Of a DNA stretch of 64,000 bases, positions 31,101 through 40,256 are shown in pieces (position 1 is the first letter of the stretch; each line of letters starts with the position of its first letter). The stretch is from Shewanella aquimarina (GTDB lineage Bacteria; Pseudomonadota; Gammaproteobacteria; Enterobacterales; Shewanellaceae): NCBI RefSeq assembly GCF_023349185.1, contig NZ_JAKIKY010000003.1, positions 1 through 64,000 of the forward strand, read 5' to 3'. A program made the position numbers and the translations under genes. The notes under the pieces were generated by a model. That model ran no database searches. It was not told where the DNA came from and saw only the letters and a list, made by a program, of their open reading frames with translations.

Positions 31101-31250
31101 TAAAACGCTCATTATCATGGTTCTGACGGCTAAATCTATCGATTTTGTGTTTTGTTTGTAACAAATGTTTTGAATTGCCTGTTTTTGCATCCTAAATGGA
31201 TGCATGTGTGGCAAAATGCGTCAACCTGACGTTAATAATGATAATAAGAG

Positions 31251-32942
31251 ATGACCCTTAAATTCCACTTAAACCCTGTCGGCGCCATGTGCCTGCTATT
31301 GACCAGCACGCTTTCTTTGGCCGCTCCCCAAGTCACTTCACTGACAAGCTTAAAAGTGGGCTCAGAAGTCGCCCCTGCAGTGGGCTCAAGAGCTATCCAG
31401 GCGCCCGGCGTCTCGCCGCTGGCCGAGGAGATCGCCGACTATGCCCTTAGCACCTATGGCGAGCAGACCATAGCGGCACTGTCGACCCTGCTCCCCTATA
31501 AGACGATAGAGACTGAGGGGATGACGCCGCTGACCCACCCCGAGTTTATCGGTTTCAAGGCACAATTAAAGACGCTAAGCGAGAGCCTAGGGCTAGATTA
31601 CAGCGACAGAGGCTATGTGGTGCTCATCGGCTTGGGTGAGGCAGAAGATAAGCTTGGGGTGATCACCCATGGTGACGTGCAGCCCGCCGACGCCAGCTTC
31701 TGGCAGCAGGACCCCTTTGTGCTGGATCGTGAGTCTCAGCCTGGTTACCTGATTGGCCGTGGCACCGAAGATGACAAGGGGCCGATTGTCACGGCTATGT
31801 ACGCCATGAAGGCGATTAAAGACAAGGGAGTGGCGCTTAACCGGCGTATCGAACTCCTGGTCTATCTGGCCGAAGAGTCAGATTGGGCACCGCTTAAGGC
31901 CTTTTTGACCGAATTTACTCCCGCCGATATCAATATCACCATAGACGCCGAGTACCCGGTGGTGACCGCCGAGAAGGGCTGGAGTGAAATTCGCCTGACT
32001 ATTCCTAAGATGCCCAAGACGCCCAAGATGCCTAAGGATGGTAAAGCAGCCTCTGGCGCGTCGGCCAGCTTAGATAGGTTTTCTGGCGGCGCCTTCGACA
32101 GTCAGGTGCCCCAGCAGGCGGTGGCCAAGATCTCTGGGCTAGATAACAAGACAATCGCCGCTCTGAAGGAGAAGGCCAGCAACCAGCAGGGGATGAAGTA
32201 TCAATTTACCCAGGAGGGAGAGGCTATTTCCATCACGGCCCTTGGCAAATCGACCCACTCCTCGACCCCAGAGGCTGGGATCAATGCCGTGACCCATCTG
32301 GCCGAGCTGCTAAGGGGCATTCGTTTTGCGCGCAGCGAAGCGTCGCTCACGGCTGAGTTTATCCAGCAGATGGTGGGGTTAGGACTCTATGGCGAGCAGT
32401 TTGGTGATATCGCCTATCAGGACGATTTCATGGGCCCGATGACGCTGGCCGCCACCCTGGTTAAGCCCAACGAGCAGGGGACAGAGATAGTGCTTAATCT
32501 AAGGCGCCCCGTTGGCAAGACGCCTAGCCAGCTGGATCTCGAGACCCACAAGGCGCTTGAGGGCTGGCAGGCGCAGCACCAGGTGGCGCTAACGGGTGTG
32601 GAGACCTACTGGGGAGAGCCCAAGCTGATGGATAAGGCGCCGCATCTGCAGACCCTGCTGTCGGTATTTGGTCACTTTACCGATACGCCATCGCCTAAGC
32701 CTGTGGCCATCGGCGGGTCGACCAACAGCAAGCTGTTTCCTAATGCTTTAAGTTTTGGCCCGGCCATGCCAGGGGTGGAATATACAGGTCATAGCGAGCA
32801 CGAATTTATCACCGAGGCGCAGTTTATGCTCAATTTGCAGATGTATACTGCCGCTTTCGTCGAGCTGGCCGCCTCAACCGAACAGCTATCCGAGCATGCT
32901 AAGCAAGAGACTAAGACTGGGGCGCAGCGCACCAGCGATTAA
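31251..32942 (+). CDS. M20-family metallopeptidase, PepV-like dipeptidase
   Basis: Dinuclear zinc peptidase of 563 residues with an export signal (TLSLAA-PQ). Metal ligands are His140/Asp142 in THGDVQ, the Asp pair in GRGTEDDKGP at about residues 172-176, the Glu pair in YLAEESDW, the Asp in DAEYPV and the late His in GHSEHEF. The lid domain contains a Lys/Pro/Met-rich stretch (PKMPKTPKMPK). It hydrolyses dipeptides or N-blocked amino acids, probably in the periplasm. The Shine-Dalgarno is weak (AAGAG close to the ATG). Confidence 0.88.
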   Translation: MTLKFHLNPVGAMCLLLTSTLSLAAPQVTSLTSLKVGSEVAPAVGSRAIQAPGVSPLAEEIADYALSTYGEQTIAALSTLLPYKTIETEGMTPLTHPEFIGFKAQLKTLSESLGLDYSDRGYVVLIGLGEAEDKLGVITHGDVQPADASFWQQDPFVLDRESQPGYLIGRGTEDDKGPIVTAMYAMKAIKDKGVALNRRIELLVYLAEESDWAPLKAFLTEFTPADINITIDAEYPVVTAEKGWSEIRLTIPKMPKTPKMPKDGKAASGASASLDRFSGGAFDSQVPQQAVAKISGLDNKTIAALKEKASNQQGMKYQFTQEGEAISITALGKSTHSSTPEAGINAVTHLAELLRGIRFARSEASLTAEFIQQMVGLGLYGEQFGDIAYQDDFMGPMTLAATLVKPNEQGTEIVLNLRRPVGKTPSQLDLETHKALEGWQAQHQVALTGVETYWGEPKLMDKAPHLQTLLSVFGHFTDTPSPKPVAIGGSTNSKLFPNALSFGPAMPGVEYTGHSEHEFITEAQFMLNLQMYTAAFVELAASTEQLSEHAKQETKTGAQRTSD

Positions 32943-33032
32943 GGCTTGCAAAATGACCTGACAGTTTTTAAGGTGATTTAGTCTTTGTTGATAATTATCA
33001 ATGACTTTTTAATTGCGTTAGATAAGCTTAGC

Positions 33033-33260
33033 TAGGGGCTGTTGACCTTTCCTGTTTGTTTTTTGCAGCATTTTGTAGGCGATTTATACAAGGCAGAGTC
33101 CGTGTAGTGTAGTGTTTTTTATAAACCAGAGTTACAGAAACGGGCGATAACACAGTAGAAATGGCCTACAAAAGCTGCCCGAAGGGTTCATCTAAATGCG
33201 CCTTGAGCAATACACGTTTAAATAGAACAAAAAGTAAACCTGAAAGATAAACAGACCCTA
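33033..33260 (-). repeat. MITE-like repeat, family 1, short copy
   Basis: A 228-bp element occupying most of the 346-bp gap before the chemoreceptor gene. Its ends are imperfect terminal inverted repeats starting TAGGG(G/T)CTGTT, with TA at each outer edge suggesting TA target duplication. Read on the minus strand it shares blocks with the element at 47202-47539: GTAGGCCATTTCTAC, CTTGTATAAAT and TGCTGCAAAAA. It has no coding capacity. A TTGATAATTATCAA palindrome lies just outside at 32988-33001. Confidence 0.75.
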
Positions 33261-33288
33261 ATGTCTTTGTACCCAGAAGAACAATAAT

Positions 33289-34860
33289 ATGAAAAACAAT
33301 CAACCTGTCACACAGAAAGAGAAGGTGTTCGCGCCCGACACTATCTTATTGTCGACCACAGACCTTAAGGGCAAGATTAAGTACGCTAATGCTGGCTTCA
33401 CTCAGGTGTCCGAGTTTACCCAGGATGAACTCTACCGTCAGCCCCATAATATCGTGCGCCACCCTGACATGCCGTCGGCGGCATTCGAGTCTATGTGGTC
33501 GCGGCTCAAGCAGGGTAAGCCCTGGATTGGCATAGTAAAGAATCGCGCCAAGTCAGGCGATCACTACTGGGTCAATGCCTATGTGGCGCCCGTGCTGGAA
33601 GGTGGCGAGGTGCATGAGTATCAGTCGGTACGCAGAAAGGCGACCCAGGCGCAGATTGATAACGCCCAGGCGATCTATGGTGCATTGAATGCCGGCAAAC
33701 AGCCCAGTGCCCTTAAGGCGGCGCGTCTCGGATTTGCCAAGCGCTTGGGTCTGGTCTTGCTGCTCAGTCTCGGCCTGGCGGTCGGCCTGGCCGGCTACTC
33801 GCCACTGCTGGCGCTGCTGGTGGCCGTGGGGGTTGGCCTGACGGGTCTCTATCTGACGCTCAAGCCATTTAACGCCTTGGTTAAACAGGCAAGCGACATC
33901 ATAGAGGATCCCCTGGCGACCGCCGTCTACAGTGGTCGTCAGGATGAGCTGGGTAAACTCGGTTTTGCCCTGCAATACCTGCTGACGGAAACCGGCGGCG
34001 CCGTAGGACGCATGGCGGACTCGGCCGAGTCGATTCAGTCGCTGAGTGTTAGCCTGAATGAGACCATCAGCCATACCCGAGAGCGCGCCGACGGTCAGAG
34101 TCAGCAGACCAGCCAGGCGGCGACGGCGGTGGAGGAGATGAGCGCCAGTTTCAACGAGGTGAGTCAGAATATTCAACTGGCGGCCGAAGAGATGTCCATG
34201 AGCCATGAGGCAGCAGAGAAAGGCCATGATCTGCTGGTCGAGGTGATTAACGCTATCAAGGGGCTCCATCAGGAGGTGAGTAACTTCTCTGCCGTGGTGG
34301 CCTCAATCGAACAGGACAGTCAGGAAATCAATGAGGTGCTGGAGGTGATCCGCGGCATCGCCGAGCAGACTAACCTGTTGGCGTTAAATGCTGCCATCGA
34401 GGCGGCCCGCGCCGGCGAGTCGGGCAGAGGCTTCGCCGTGGTGGCCGATGAGGTGCGCCAGTTGTCGAGCCGTACCAGTGAGTCAACCAGCCATATCGAG
34501 GCGATTGTCAGTAAGTTTAGAGACAGTACCCTCAAGGCCAGCCAGACCATGCAGGCGGGTCAGCGTCAGGCGCAGCACTCGGTTGGCCTGGCTCAACAGG
34601 TCGATGCCTCCTTCGAGGAGCTGCGCGCCTCTATCGACAGGCTCAATCAGATGAGTGATGCCAACGCCGCGGCCATGAGCCAGCAGACGGCGGTGGCCAG
34701 CGAGATCAGCCAGTCGATTCAGTTGATCAACGAGCTGGCCCTGGCCAGTCTGCGTCAAACACAGGATGCCGAGGAGCGGGGAGAGCAGATAGCGCGCCTG
34801 TCGGCTAAGACCCATCATCTGTCTCAGCAGTTCTGGCGTCAGAGTCTGCGAATGAAATGA
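33289..34860 (+). CDS. Aer-like methyl-accepting chemotaxis receptor with PAS domain
   Basis: Energy/redox-sensing chemoreceptor of 523 residues. The N-terminal PAS domain (about 15-125) carries the Aer signature NIVRHPDMP and [18 protein letters not shown], which implies FAD binding. Two short membrane helices at about 152-168 and 171-189 form the anchor with no periplasmic domain. The long coiled-coil signalling domain has the conserved hairpin tip ([19 protein letters not shown]). It should signal through CheA/CheW. The strand and the repeat directly upstream suggest a promoter close to or inside the repeat. Confidence 0.93.
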   Translation: MKNNQPVTQKEKVFAPDTILLSTTDLKGKIKYANAGFTQVSEFTQDELYRQPHNIVRHPDMPSAAFESMWSRLKQGKPWIGIVKNRAKSGDHYWVNAYVAPVLEGGEVHEYQSVRRKATQAQIDNAQAIYGALNAGKQPSALKAARLGFAKRLGLVLLLSLGLAVGLAGYSPLLALLVAVGVGLTGLYLTLKPFNALVKQASDIIEDPLATAVYSGRQDELGKLGFALQYLLTETGGAVGRMADSAESIQSLSVSLNETISHTRERADGQSQQTSQAATAVEEMSASFNEVSQNIQLAAEEMSMSHEAAEKGHDLLVEVINAIKGLHQEVSNFSAVVASIEQDSQEINEVLEVIRGIAEQTNLLALNAAIEAARAGESGRGFAVVADEVRQLSSRTSESTSHIEAIVSKFRDSTLKASQTMQAGQRQAQHSVGLAQQVDASFEELRASIDRLNQMSDANAAAMSQQTAVASEISQSIQLINELALASLRQTQDAEERGEQIARLSAKTHHLSQQFWRQSLRMK

Positions 34861-34901
34861 AAAAATGAGCTTTAAGAAATGAGTGTTAAGAAATGAAGAT
34901 G

Positions 34902-34930
34902 AAAAAGGGAAGCTAAGCTTCCCTTTTTTG
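34902..34930 (+). terminator. Terminator of the Aer-like gene
   Basis: AAAAAGGGAAGC/GCTTCCCTTTTT stem with a TAA loop, 40 bp after the stop codon. Confidence 0.85.
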
Positions 34931-34956
34931 TTGTTTAGCATTAATCGTTTATCGCG

Positions 34957-35123
34957 TTATACCAATCACAGTAAACATGTGATCAGAAATAGCGTAGGAA
35001 AAACGCTTGAGAACAAAGCAGGATTTTTAGATAAGTAGTTATTCTACAATTAAAAATACTAATACAGTTATCGAGCGTTTTAACAAGCTAGAATGATCAA
35101 TTATTTATTACGATTGATATTAA
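34957..35123. repeat. MITE-like repeat, family 2
   Basis: A 167-bp AT-rich element starting TTATACCAATCACAG and ending GATTGATATTAA, a degenerate reverse complement of the left end. The interior has AGAAATAGCGTAGGAAAAACGC and GTAGTTATTCTACAAT, sequences I recognise from non-coding repeats dispersed in Shewanella and relatives. Its right end supplies the TAA stop codon of ggt. Confidence 0.65.
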
Positions 35124-36850
35124 TAGCCTGCGGCAGCACTGCCTGCGCGGCGGGGATCTGAGGCGCCAAACAGCCCCTCGTCGGTGATCATGATGGACTG
35201 GGTCGAGCCCATGGCATCTTTCACACTCACCTTATGGCCTCTCGCCTCTAGCAGCGAGATGGTGTCACGATTGAGGCTCTTCTCCACTCGCAGTTCGTCC
35301 GGTAGCCATTGGTGATGTACGCGGCTGGCGTAGCTGGCCTCGGCGATGTTGAGTCCATGATCGATCACATTCATGATGATCTGCATGGTAGTGTTGATGA
35401 TGCGTGCGCCACCCGGACTGCCGGTGACGATAAAGGGCTTGCCATCTTTCATCACTATGGTGGGGCTCATGGAGCTGAGCGGACGTTTGCCGCCTTCTAC
35501 CGCATTGGCATCGCCGCCGATCAGGCCGTAGCCGTTAGGCACGCCGGGTTTGGCCGAGAAGTCATCCATCTCGTTGTTAAGCAAAATCCCCGTGCCTTGT
35601 GCCACTAAGCCGGAGCCATAGCTGAAATTCAGGGTATAGGTGTTGGCGACGGCGTTGCCCCACTTGTCAACCACTGAGTAGTGGGTGGTTTGCGGGCTCT
35701 CGTAGCCGCTTAGCTTGCCAGGGGCGATCTCGCTGCTTGGGGTGACGCGGTTGATAGCGATCCCCTTGGCGCGTGATTTGGCATAATCTTTACTGATCAG
35801 CGTGTTAACCGGTACCTCGACAAAGTCGGGGTCGCCTAAGTATTCGCTGCGATCGGCGTAGGCGCGTTTCATTACCTCGGCCATCAGATGCAGGGTATCG
35901 GCGGTGTTATGGCCGAGCTTGGCGATGGGGTAAGGCTCGAGCATGTTGAGCATCTCGATAATGTGTATACCACCGGAGGAGGGCGGCGGCATGGAGATCA
36001 CCTGGTAGCCGCGGTATTCGCCCTGGACGGGCTGACGCTCGATGACGCGATACTGTTTGAGATCGTCCATCGTCATGATGCCGCCTGCCTGGGTGACGCT
36101 GGCAACTATCTTCTCGGCGGTTTCCCCCTCGTAGAAGCCCTTGCTACCCTGTTGTTTGATCAGCTTGAGTGAGTGGGCCAGCTCCTTCTGCGTCAGGGTG
36201 TCGCCTATGTCGAAGTTGCTGCCATCGGGGCGGTAGAATATCGCCTTCGAGCTCGGCCACTGGGAGATTCGGCGTTTCAGTCCGGCAAGCGAGGTGGCCA
36301 GATCTGCGGTGACGCTGATGCCTTGTTCGGCAAGTTTAATGGCGGGCTCGATCACCTGGGCCATGGTCATGGTGCCATATTTCTTAAGGGCTAACTCCAT
36401 TCCCATGACGGTGCCGGGTACGCCTACAGCCAGGCCATGTTCGCGGCTGAGCTTGGCGACCGCATCACCTTGCTCGTTAAGGAAGATATCCTTGTGGGCG
36501 CGTTTGGGGGCAACCTCACGATAATCTATGGCGACCGTCTTATTCCCCTCGGCCAGATGCACCAGCATGAAGCCGCCACCGCCTATGTTGCCGGCCCTTG
36601 GCAGGGTGACCGCCAGGGCAAACCCGACGCCGACCGCCGCATCGACTGCGTTACCGCCTTGCTTGAGAATATCGACCCCGACTTGAGTGGCTACGGCCTC
36701 CTGGCTGGCCACCATGCCGTGCTTGGCCCAAACAGGTTGAACTGTGGCGCTGTGGCTATAGATGGAGGATTCTGTGGCCTGGGCAAACTGACCTGCGACG
36801 AGCGGCAGGCTGAGGCTGATGGCAAAGAGTAAGGTTTTTATTGGACGCAC
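35120..36850 (-). CDS. ggt: Gamma-glutamyltransferase
   Basis: Periplasmic N-terminal-nucleophile enzyme of 576 residues that cleaves glutathione and gamma-glutamyl peptides. A signal peptide ends near residue 25. The autocleavage/catalytic Thr389 is the second Thr of QTTHYSVVDKWGNAV. Substrate-binding motifs PLSSMSPTIV and GSPGGARI are present. The start is GTG 36850 with AAGGAA upstream. The stop codon lies inside the right end of a repeat element, and no hairpin terminator is seen there. Confidence 0.95.
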   Translation of the reverse strand: MRPIKTLLFAISLSLPLVAGQFAQATESSIYSHSATVQPVWAKHGMVASQEAVATQVGVDILKQGGNAVDAAVGVGFALAVTLPRAGNIGGGGFMLVHLAEGNKTVAIDYREVAPKRAHKDIFLNEQGDAVAKLSREHGLAVGVPGTVMGMELALKKYGTMTMAQVIEPAIKLAEQGISVTADLATSLAGLKRRISQWPSSKAIFYRPDGSNFDIGDTLTQKELAHSLKLIKQQGSKGFYEGETAEKIVASVTQAGGIMTMDDLKQYRVIERQPVQGEYRGYQVISMPPPSSGGIHIIEMLNMLEPYPIAKLGHNTADTLHLMAEVMKRAYADRSEYLGDPDFVEVPVNTLISKDYAKSRAKGIAINRVTPSSEIAPGKLSGYESPQTTHYSVVDKWGNAVANTYTLNFSYGSGLVAQGTGILLNNEMDDFSAKPGVPNGYGLIGGDANAVEGGKRPLSSMSPTIVMKDGKPFIVTGSPGGARIINTTMQIIMNVIDHGLNIAEASYASRVHHQWLPDELRVEKSLNRDTISLLEARGHKVSVKDAMGSTQSIMITDEGLFGASDPRRAGSAAAGY

Positions 36851-37020
36851 ACGGGTTCCTTAATGATTAAAGTAATAAGAGTATTGCAATGAATACGCGC
36901 GTTATAGAGTAAGAAGAGTGATAAGAATATTAAGCGTGTTAAGCTACTGAGTCAGTTCTCTTGGTTTCAATGTGCCGATTATTACTGCTGAAATCAAGCC
37001 ATCTTTTTAAGGAGTAGGTC

Positions 37021-38325
37021 TTGGCGGCATCATATTCGATTCAGTGTGTTAGTCAAATCGCCACCCTGGGGGCGCCTCTGTGGAATGCTCTGATGGCGAG
37101 CGCGAACATGCAGGAGCAGAACGGATCGGCTAACCCCTTTTGTCGTTATGAGTATCTACATGCTCTCGAGCTAAGCGGATGTGTGGGAGAACAGACGGGT
37201 TGGCGACCCATGCATCTTGTGGTCAGTGAGGCCGGGCAAATAGGGGATAATAATCAGGGCGATGAGTGTCAACTTGATCCCGGTAAGGTGCTCGCCGTGA
37301 TGCCGCTCTATCTCAAGGGGCACTCCTATGGCGAGTATGTGTTCGATTGGGCCTGGGCCCAGGCCTATGAGCGCCACGGGCTCGACTACTACCCTAAGCT
37401 GGTCAACGCCATCCCCTTTACCCCAGTGACGGGGCCGCGCATCGGCCTGAGAGAAGGCCTATCCGATGCGCTAAAGGCCAGATTGATCGGCGCACTGGGT
37501 GAGTATCTAGGCCAGCTCGCTAAAACCTGCTCGGCATCGGGCTGGCACAGCCTGTTTTTAGCCGAAAACGAGCGAATCACCCTAACCAAGCAGGGGCATC
37601 TTGAGCGCCTCGGTACTCAGTTTCATTGGTTTAATAAAGGCTATCAAAGCTTCGATGATTTTCTCTCGCGGCTGACCAGTCGCAGGCGCAAGTCGATCCT
37701 CAAGGAGCGCCGGATCCTTGCAAACGCTGGGCTTAGGTTTCGTTTCATCGAAGGGCCTGATATCACAGCGGCAGAGCTTAATCATTTTGTGCATTGCTAC
37801 CAGTGTACCTATTACAAGCGATCCGGTCATCAGGGCTATCTAAATGCCGCCTTCTTTAAGGCCCTGGTTGAACAGATGCCGGGATGTGTACGCCTCTTGA
37901 TGGTGGAGCGTGTGGCTCATAATAAATCTCTTGATGGACAGCATCAGGATAACTGCCAACAGGCCGATAGCCAATTGGAGGGGGCAGTCGTTAAGGTTGC
38001 GGCGGCGCTCTATCTTGTCGGCCAAGAGTGCCTCTATGGCCGTTACTGGGGCACCCTGGAGGAGATAGCCGGGCTGCATTTCGAGGCCTGCTACTATCAG
38101 GGGATAGAGTATGCCATCGCCAAGGGGTTTAACAAATTTGATGCCGGTGCCCAGGGCGAGCATAAGGTGCTCAGAGGGTTTGAGCCGGTGACCACCTATT
38201 CGGTGCATGAGATCTTACATAGTGACTTTCGCCGCGCCATCGCCGATTTTGTCCTGCAGGAACGACAGGCAGTAACCACCTATATGAGTGAGCTCGAGAC
38301 CATACTGCCTTTTAAGCGCCGCTAA
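37021..38325 (+). CDS. COG3146/DUF482 GNAT-like acyltransferase (FemAB-like)
   Basis: Cytoplasmic protein of 434 residues resembling COG3146 'peptidogalycan' proteins with a double GNAT fold. Recognisable parts are NPFCRYEYLHALE near the start, YGEYVFDWAWAQAYERHGLDYYPKL, PFTPVTGPR, the SRRRKSILKERR segment and the C-terminal FDAGAQGEHKVLRGFEP. Substrate is unknown. The start is TTG, well supported by AAGGAG at 37009-37014 with 6-nt spacing. A Gln/Asp/His-rich insert of about 20 residues near residue 300 looks like a loop. Divergent from ggt. Confidence 0.82.
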   Translation: MAASYSIQCVSQIATLGAPLWNALMASANMQEQNGSANPFCRYEYLHALELSGCVGEQTGWRPMHLVVSEAGQIGDNNQGDECQLDPGKVLAVMPLYLKGHSYGEYVFDWAWAQAYERHGLDYYPKLVNAIPFTPVTGPRIGLREGLSDALKARLIGALGEYLGQLAKTCSASGWHSLFLAENERITLTKQGHLERLGTQFHWFNKGYQSFDDFLSRLTSRRRKSILKERRILANAGLRFRFIEGPDITAAELNHFVHCYQCTYYKRSGHQGYLNAAFFKALVEQMPGCVRLLMVERVAHNKSLDGQHQDNCQQADSQLEGAVVKVAAALYLVGQECLYGRYWGTLEEIAGLHFEACYYQGIEYAIAKGFNKFDAGAQGEHKVLRGFEPVTTYSVHEILHSDFRRAIADFVLQERQAVTTYMSELETILPFKRR

Positions 38326-38372
38326 CGGAAAAGAGAAAAAAGATGGTGTTTGCTAGTGAGCGCAATTACCAA

Positions 38373-38990
38373 TTAGCCCAGGGCCAGCCAGAAACCAACT
38401 CCTATCATCAAGGAGCCCGCGATGCGATTAAGCCATTTGATGTTGTCACCCTTGGCCAGAAACAGCTTGAGCGACTTGCCGCCGCTGGCGTAGGCCAGCA
38501 TGCTGACAAATTCGGTCATCATGATGATCGCTAATAACAGGCTCAGCTGCGGTGCCACGGCGCGCTCGACATCGATAAAGGGAGGCAGCAGGGAGATCAT
38601 AAAGGCCCAGCCCTTGGGATTGGCGATGGCGGTAACAAAACCCTGTGAGATCAACGCCTGGTTGCTGATCTGTGTGTTTTGATCATCGAGACTCGCCATC
38701 TTGCCCTTGGCGCGCCACATCTGAATGCCGATATAGCCAAGATACGCACCGCCTACCCATTTGAGGATCTCGAAGATCTGTGGGTAGTTGAGCATCATGG
38801 CGGCAACGCCCATCACGGCCGCAACGGCCACCAGGGCAACCCCGGCCAGTTCACCTATCATCATCCACAGGGTGCGGCGCACCCCTATGCTCATGCCTAG
38901 TGTCATCGCCAGGGTCATGCACATGCCTGGGGTAATGGAGACAAAGAAGAAGGTTGGCAGAAAAACGGCAATGAGAATATGTTCTGACAT
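38373..38990 (-). CDS. LysE/RhtB-family amino acid exporter
   Basis: Inner-membrane protein of 205 residues with about six hydrophobic helices and the family N-terminal motif FVSITPGMCMTLAMTLG, followed by WVGGAYLGYIGIQMWR and AIANPKGWAF. It probably exports an amino acid or related metabolite; the substrate is not predictable. Its only close same-strand neighbour upstream is hpd, and a terminator lies between, so it is likely transcribed alone. Confidence 0.9.
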   Translation of the reverse strand: MSEHILIAVFLPTFFFVSITPGMCMTLAMTLGMSIGVRRTLWMMIGELAGVALVAVAAVMGVAAMMLNYPQIFEILKWVGGAYLGYIGIQMWRAKGKMASLDDQNTQISNQALISQGFVTAIANPKGWAFMISLLPPFIDVERAVAPQLSLLLAIIMMTEFVSMLAYASGGKSLKLFLAKGDNIKWLNRIAGSLMIGVGFWLALG

Positions 38991-39063
38991 CTGATTGTGA
39001 AAGTCGCGACTTTGGTAAATGACTCGGCAGGCTAGTGTAGTGATTTATCGCTTCGCTGCAAAG

Positions 39064-39096
39064 AAAAAAACCAGCCTAGATGGCTGGTTTTCTTTA
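39064..39096 (-). terminator. Terminator of the hmgA-hpd operon
   Basis: AACCAGCC-TAGAT-GGCTGGTT with A/T extensions and a T tract on the minus strand, 30 bp after the hpd stop codon. Confidence 0.85.
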
Positions 39097-39124
39097 TGTC
39101 GCGCTATGTCAAATCGGCGTGGGT

Positions 39125-40165
39125 TTAGAGTACGCCGCGACGCACCTGGTCACGCTCAATTGATTCGAATAGCGCCTTGAAGTTACCCTCGCCGAAGCCC
39201 AGGTTGTTCTTGCGCTGGATGATCTCGATGAAGATAGGACCAAACAGGTTCTTGGTGAAGATCTGCAGCAGATAGCCGTCCTCGTCACCGTCCACCAAGA
39301 TCTGGTGATGCTTGATACGCTCTCTGTCTTCGGTCACCTGTGGTAGCTTGTCGAAGATGGTGTCGTAGTATTCTGGGATGATGTCCAGGGTCTGAATCGA
39401 GCTGCCTTCCATCGCATCCAGTGAGGCTACGATGTCGCGGCTGCGGAACGCCAGATGCTGTACGCCTGGGCCGTCGTATTCTCTTAGGTACTCGTCGATC
39501 TGGTTTCTGTCATCGCCTTTACCTTCGTTAATTGGGATACAGAAGCTGCCATCGGGAGAGCGCAGGGCATAGGAAATAAGCGCCGTCTGCGAACCCTTGA
39601 TGTCGAAGTAGCGCACCTCGGTAAAGCCGAAGATATCTTTATAGAAGTTCGACCAATGCTCCATGGTGCCCTTGTAGACGTTGTTGGTCAGGTGATCGAC
39701 TTCGATAAAGCCTTTCTCCTGCACTATCTCTGGGTTTTCCAGGTCGACAAAGTCAGTGGCGTAGATGTTGTTGTCCGCGCCGAAAGTATCGATAAAGTAG
39801 ATCAGGCTGTCGCCGATGCCGTAGATGGCCGGATAGGGCAGATCTTTTACCTCATCGCCGGCTGGCTTGGCGCCACGGGCGACCGCACCTTCGAAGGCGA
39901 ACTTAGCATCTTCTACGCGCCAGCCCATTGAGCTGATGGCTGGTCCGTGCTTCTTGGCAAATTCGGCAGAGAAGCCGCTTTTTTCATTGTTCAGCAGGAA
40001 GTTGATATCGTTTTGCTTGTAGTAGACGATATCTTTTTGCTTATGCTTCTTCAGTTTAGAGAAGCCAAAGTCGATGAAGACCTTGTGCATAAAGTCGAGA
40101 TCTGGGGTGCAAAACTCGGTAAATTCGATGCCCAGTAATCCCAGTGGATTTTGTTCGCTTGCCAT
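39125..40165 (-). CDS. hpd: 4-hydroxyphenylpyruvate dioxygenase
   Basis: Non-haem Fe(II) enzyme of 346 residues converting 4-hydroxyphenylpyruvate to homogentisate in tyrosine degradation. The metal ligands are the His in EVDHLTNNV, the His in VQHLAFRS and the Glu in FIEIIQRKN; the terminal GEGNFKALFESIERDQ is typical. The ATG at 40165 with GAGGA eight bases upstream is preferred to a TTG at 40183. It follows hmgA by 91 bp on the same strand, with a small hairpin (AGTCAC/GTGACT, 40198-40215) between. In Shewanella, homogentisate can oxidise to pyomelanin. Confidence 0.96.
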   Translation of the reverse strand: MASEQNPLGLLGIEFTEFCTPDLDFMHKVFIDFGFSKLKKHKQKDIVYYKQNDINFLLNNEKSGFSAEFAKKHGPAISSMGWRVEDAKFAFEGAVARGAKPAGDEVKDLPYPAIYGIGDSLIYFIDTFGADNNIYATDFVDLENPEIVQEKGFIEVDHLTNNVYKGTMEHWSNFYKDIFGFTEVRYFDIKGSQTALISYALRSPDGSFCIPINEGKGDDRNQIDEYLREYDGPGVQHLAFRSRDIVASLDAMEGSSIQTLDIIPEYYDTIFDKLPQVTEDRERIKHHQILVDGDEDGYLLQIFTKNLFGPIFIEIIQRKNNLGFGEGNFKALFESIERDQVRRGVL

Positions 40166-40256
40166 GTGAGTATCCTCGTTCAATTTGTTACAACCACAGT
40201 CACTCTGGGGTGACTTGTTAGGTTATTCGTTGTGATTCGGCGTGTGCCGAACGGTA

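Noticed and set aside
30990..31214. 75-codon upstream extension of the M3 peptidase
   Set aside because: The internal ATG at 30989 has a Shine-Dalgarno and begins a lipoprotein signal; the extension has no coding character.
31232..31250. Fur-box-like AATAATGATAATAAG before the M20 peptidase gene
   Set aside because: Only the left half fits the consensus and it overlaps the ribosome-binding region; AT-rich sequence explains it.
32988..33001. TTGATAATTATCAA as a Fur site
   Set aside because: It is a perfect palindrome but lacks the central spacing of a Fur box and lies beside a repeat, far from a start codon.
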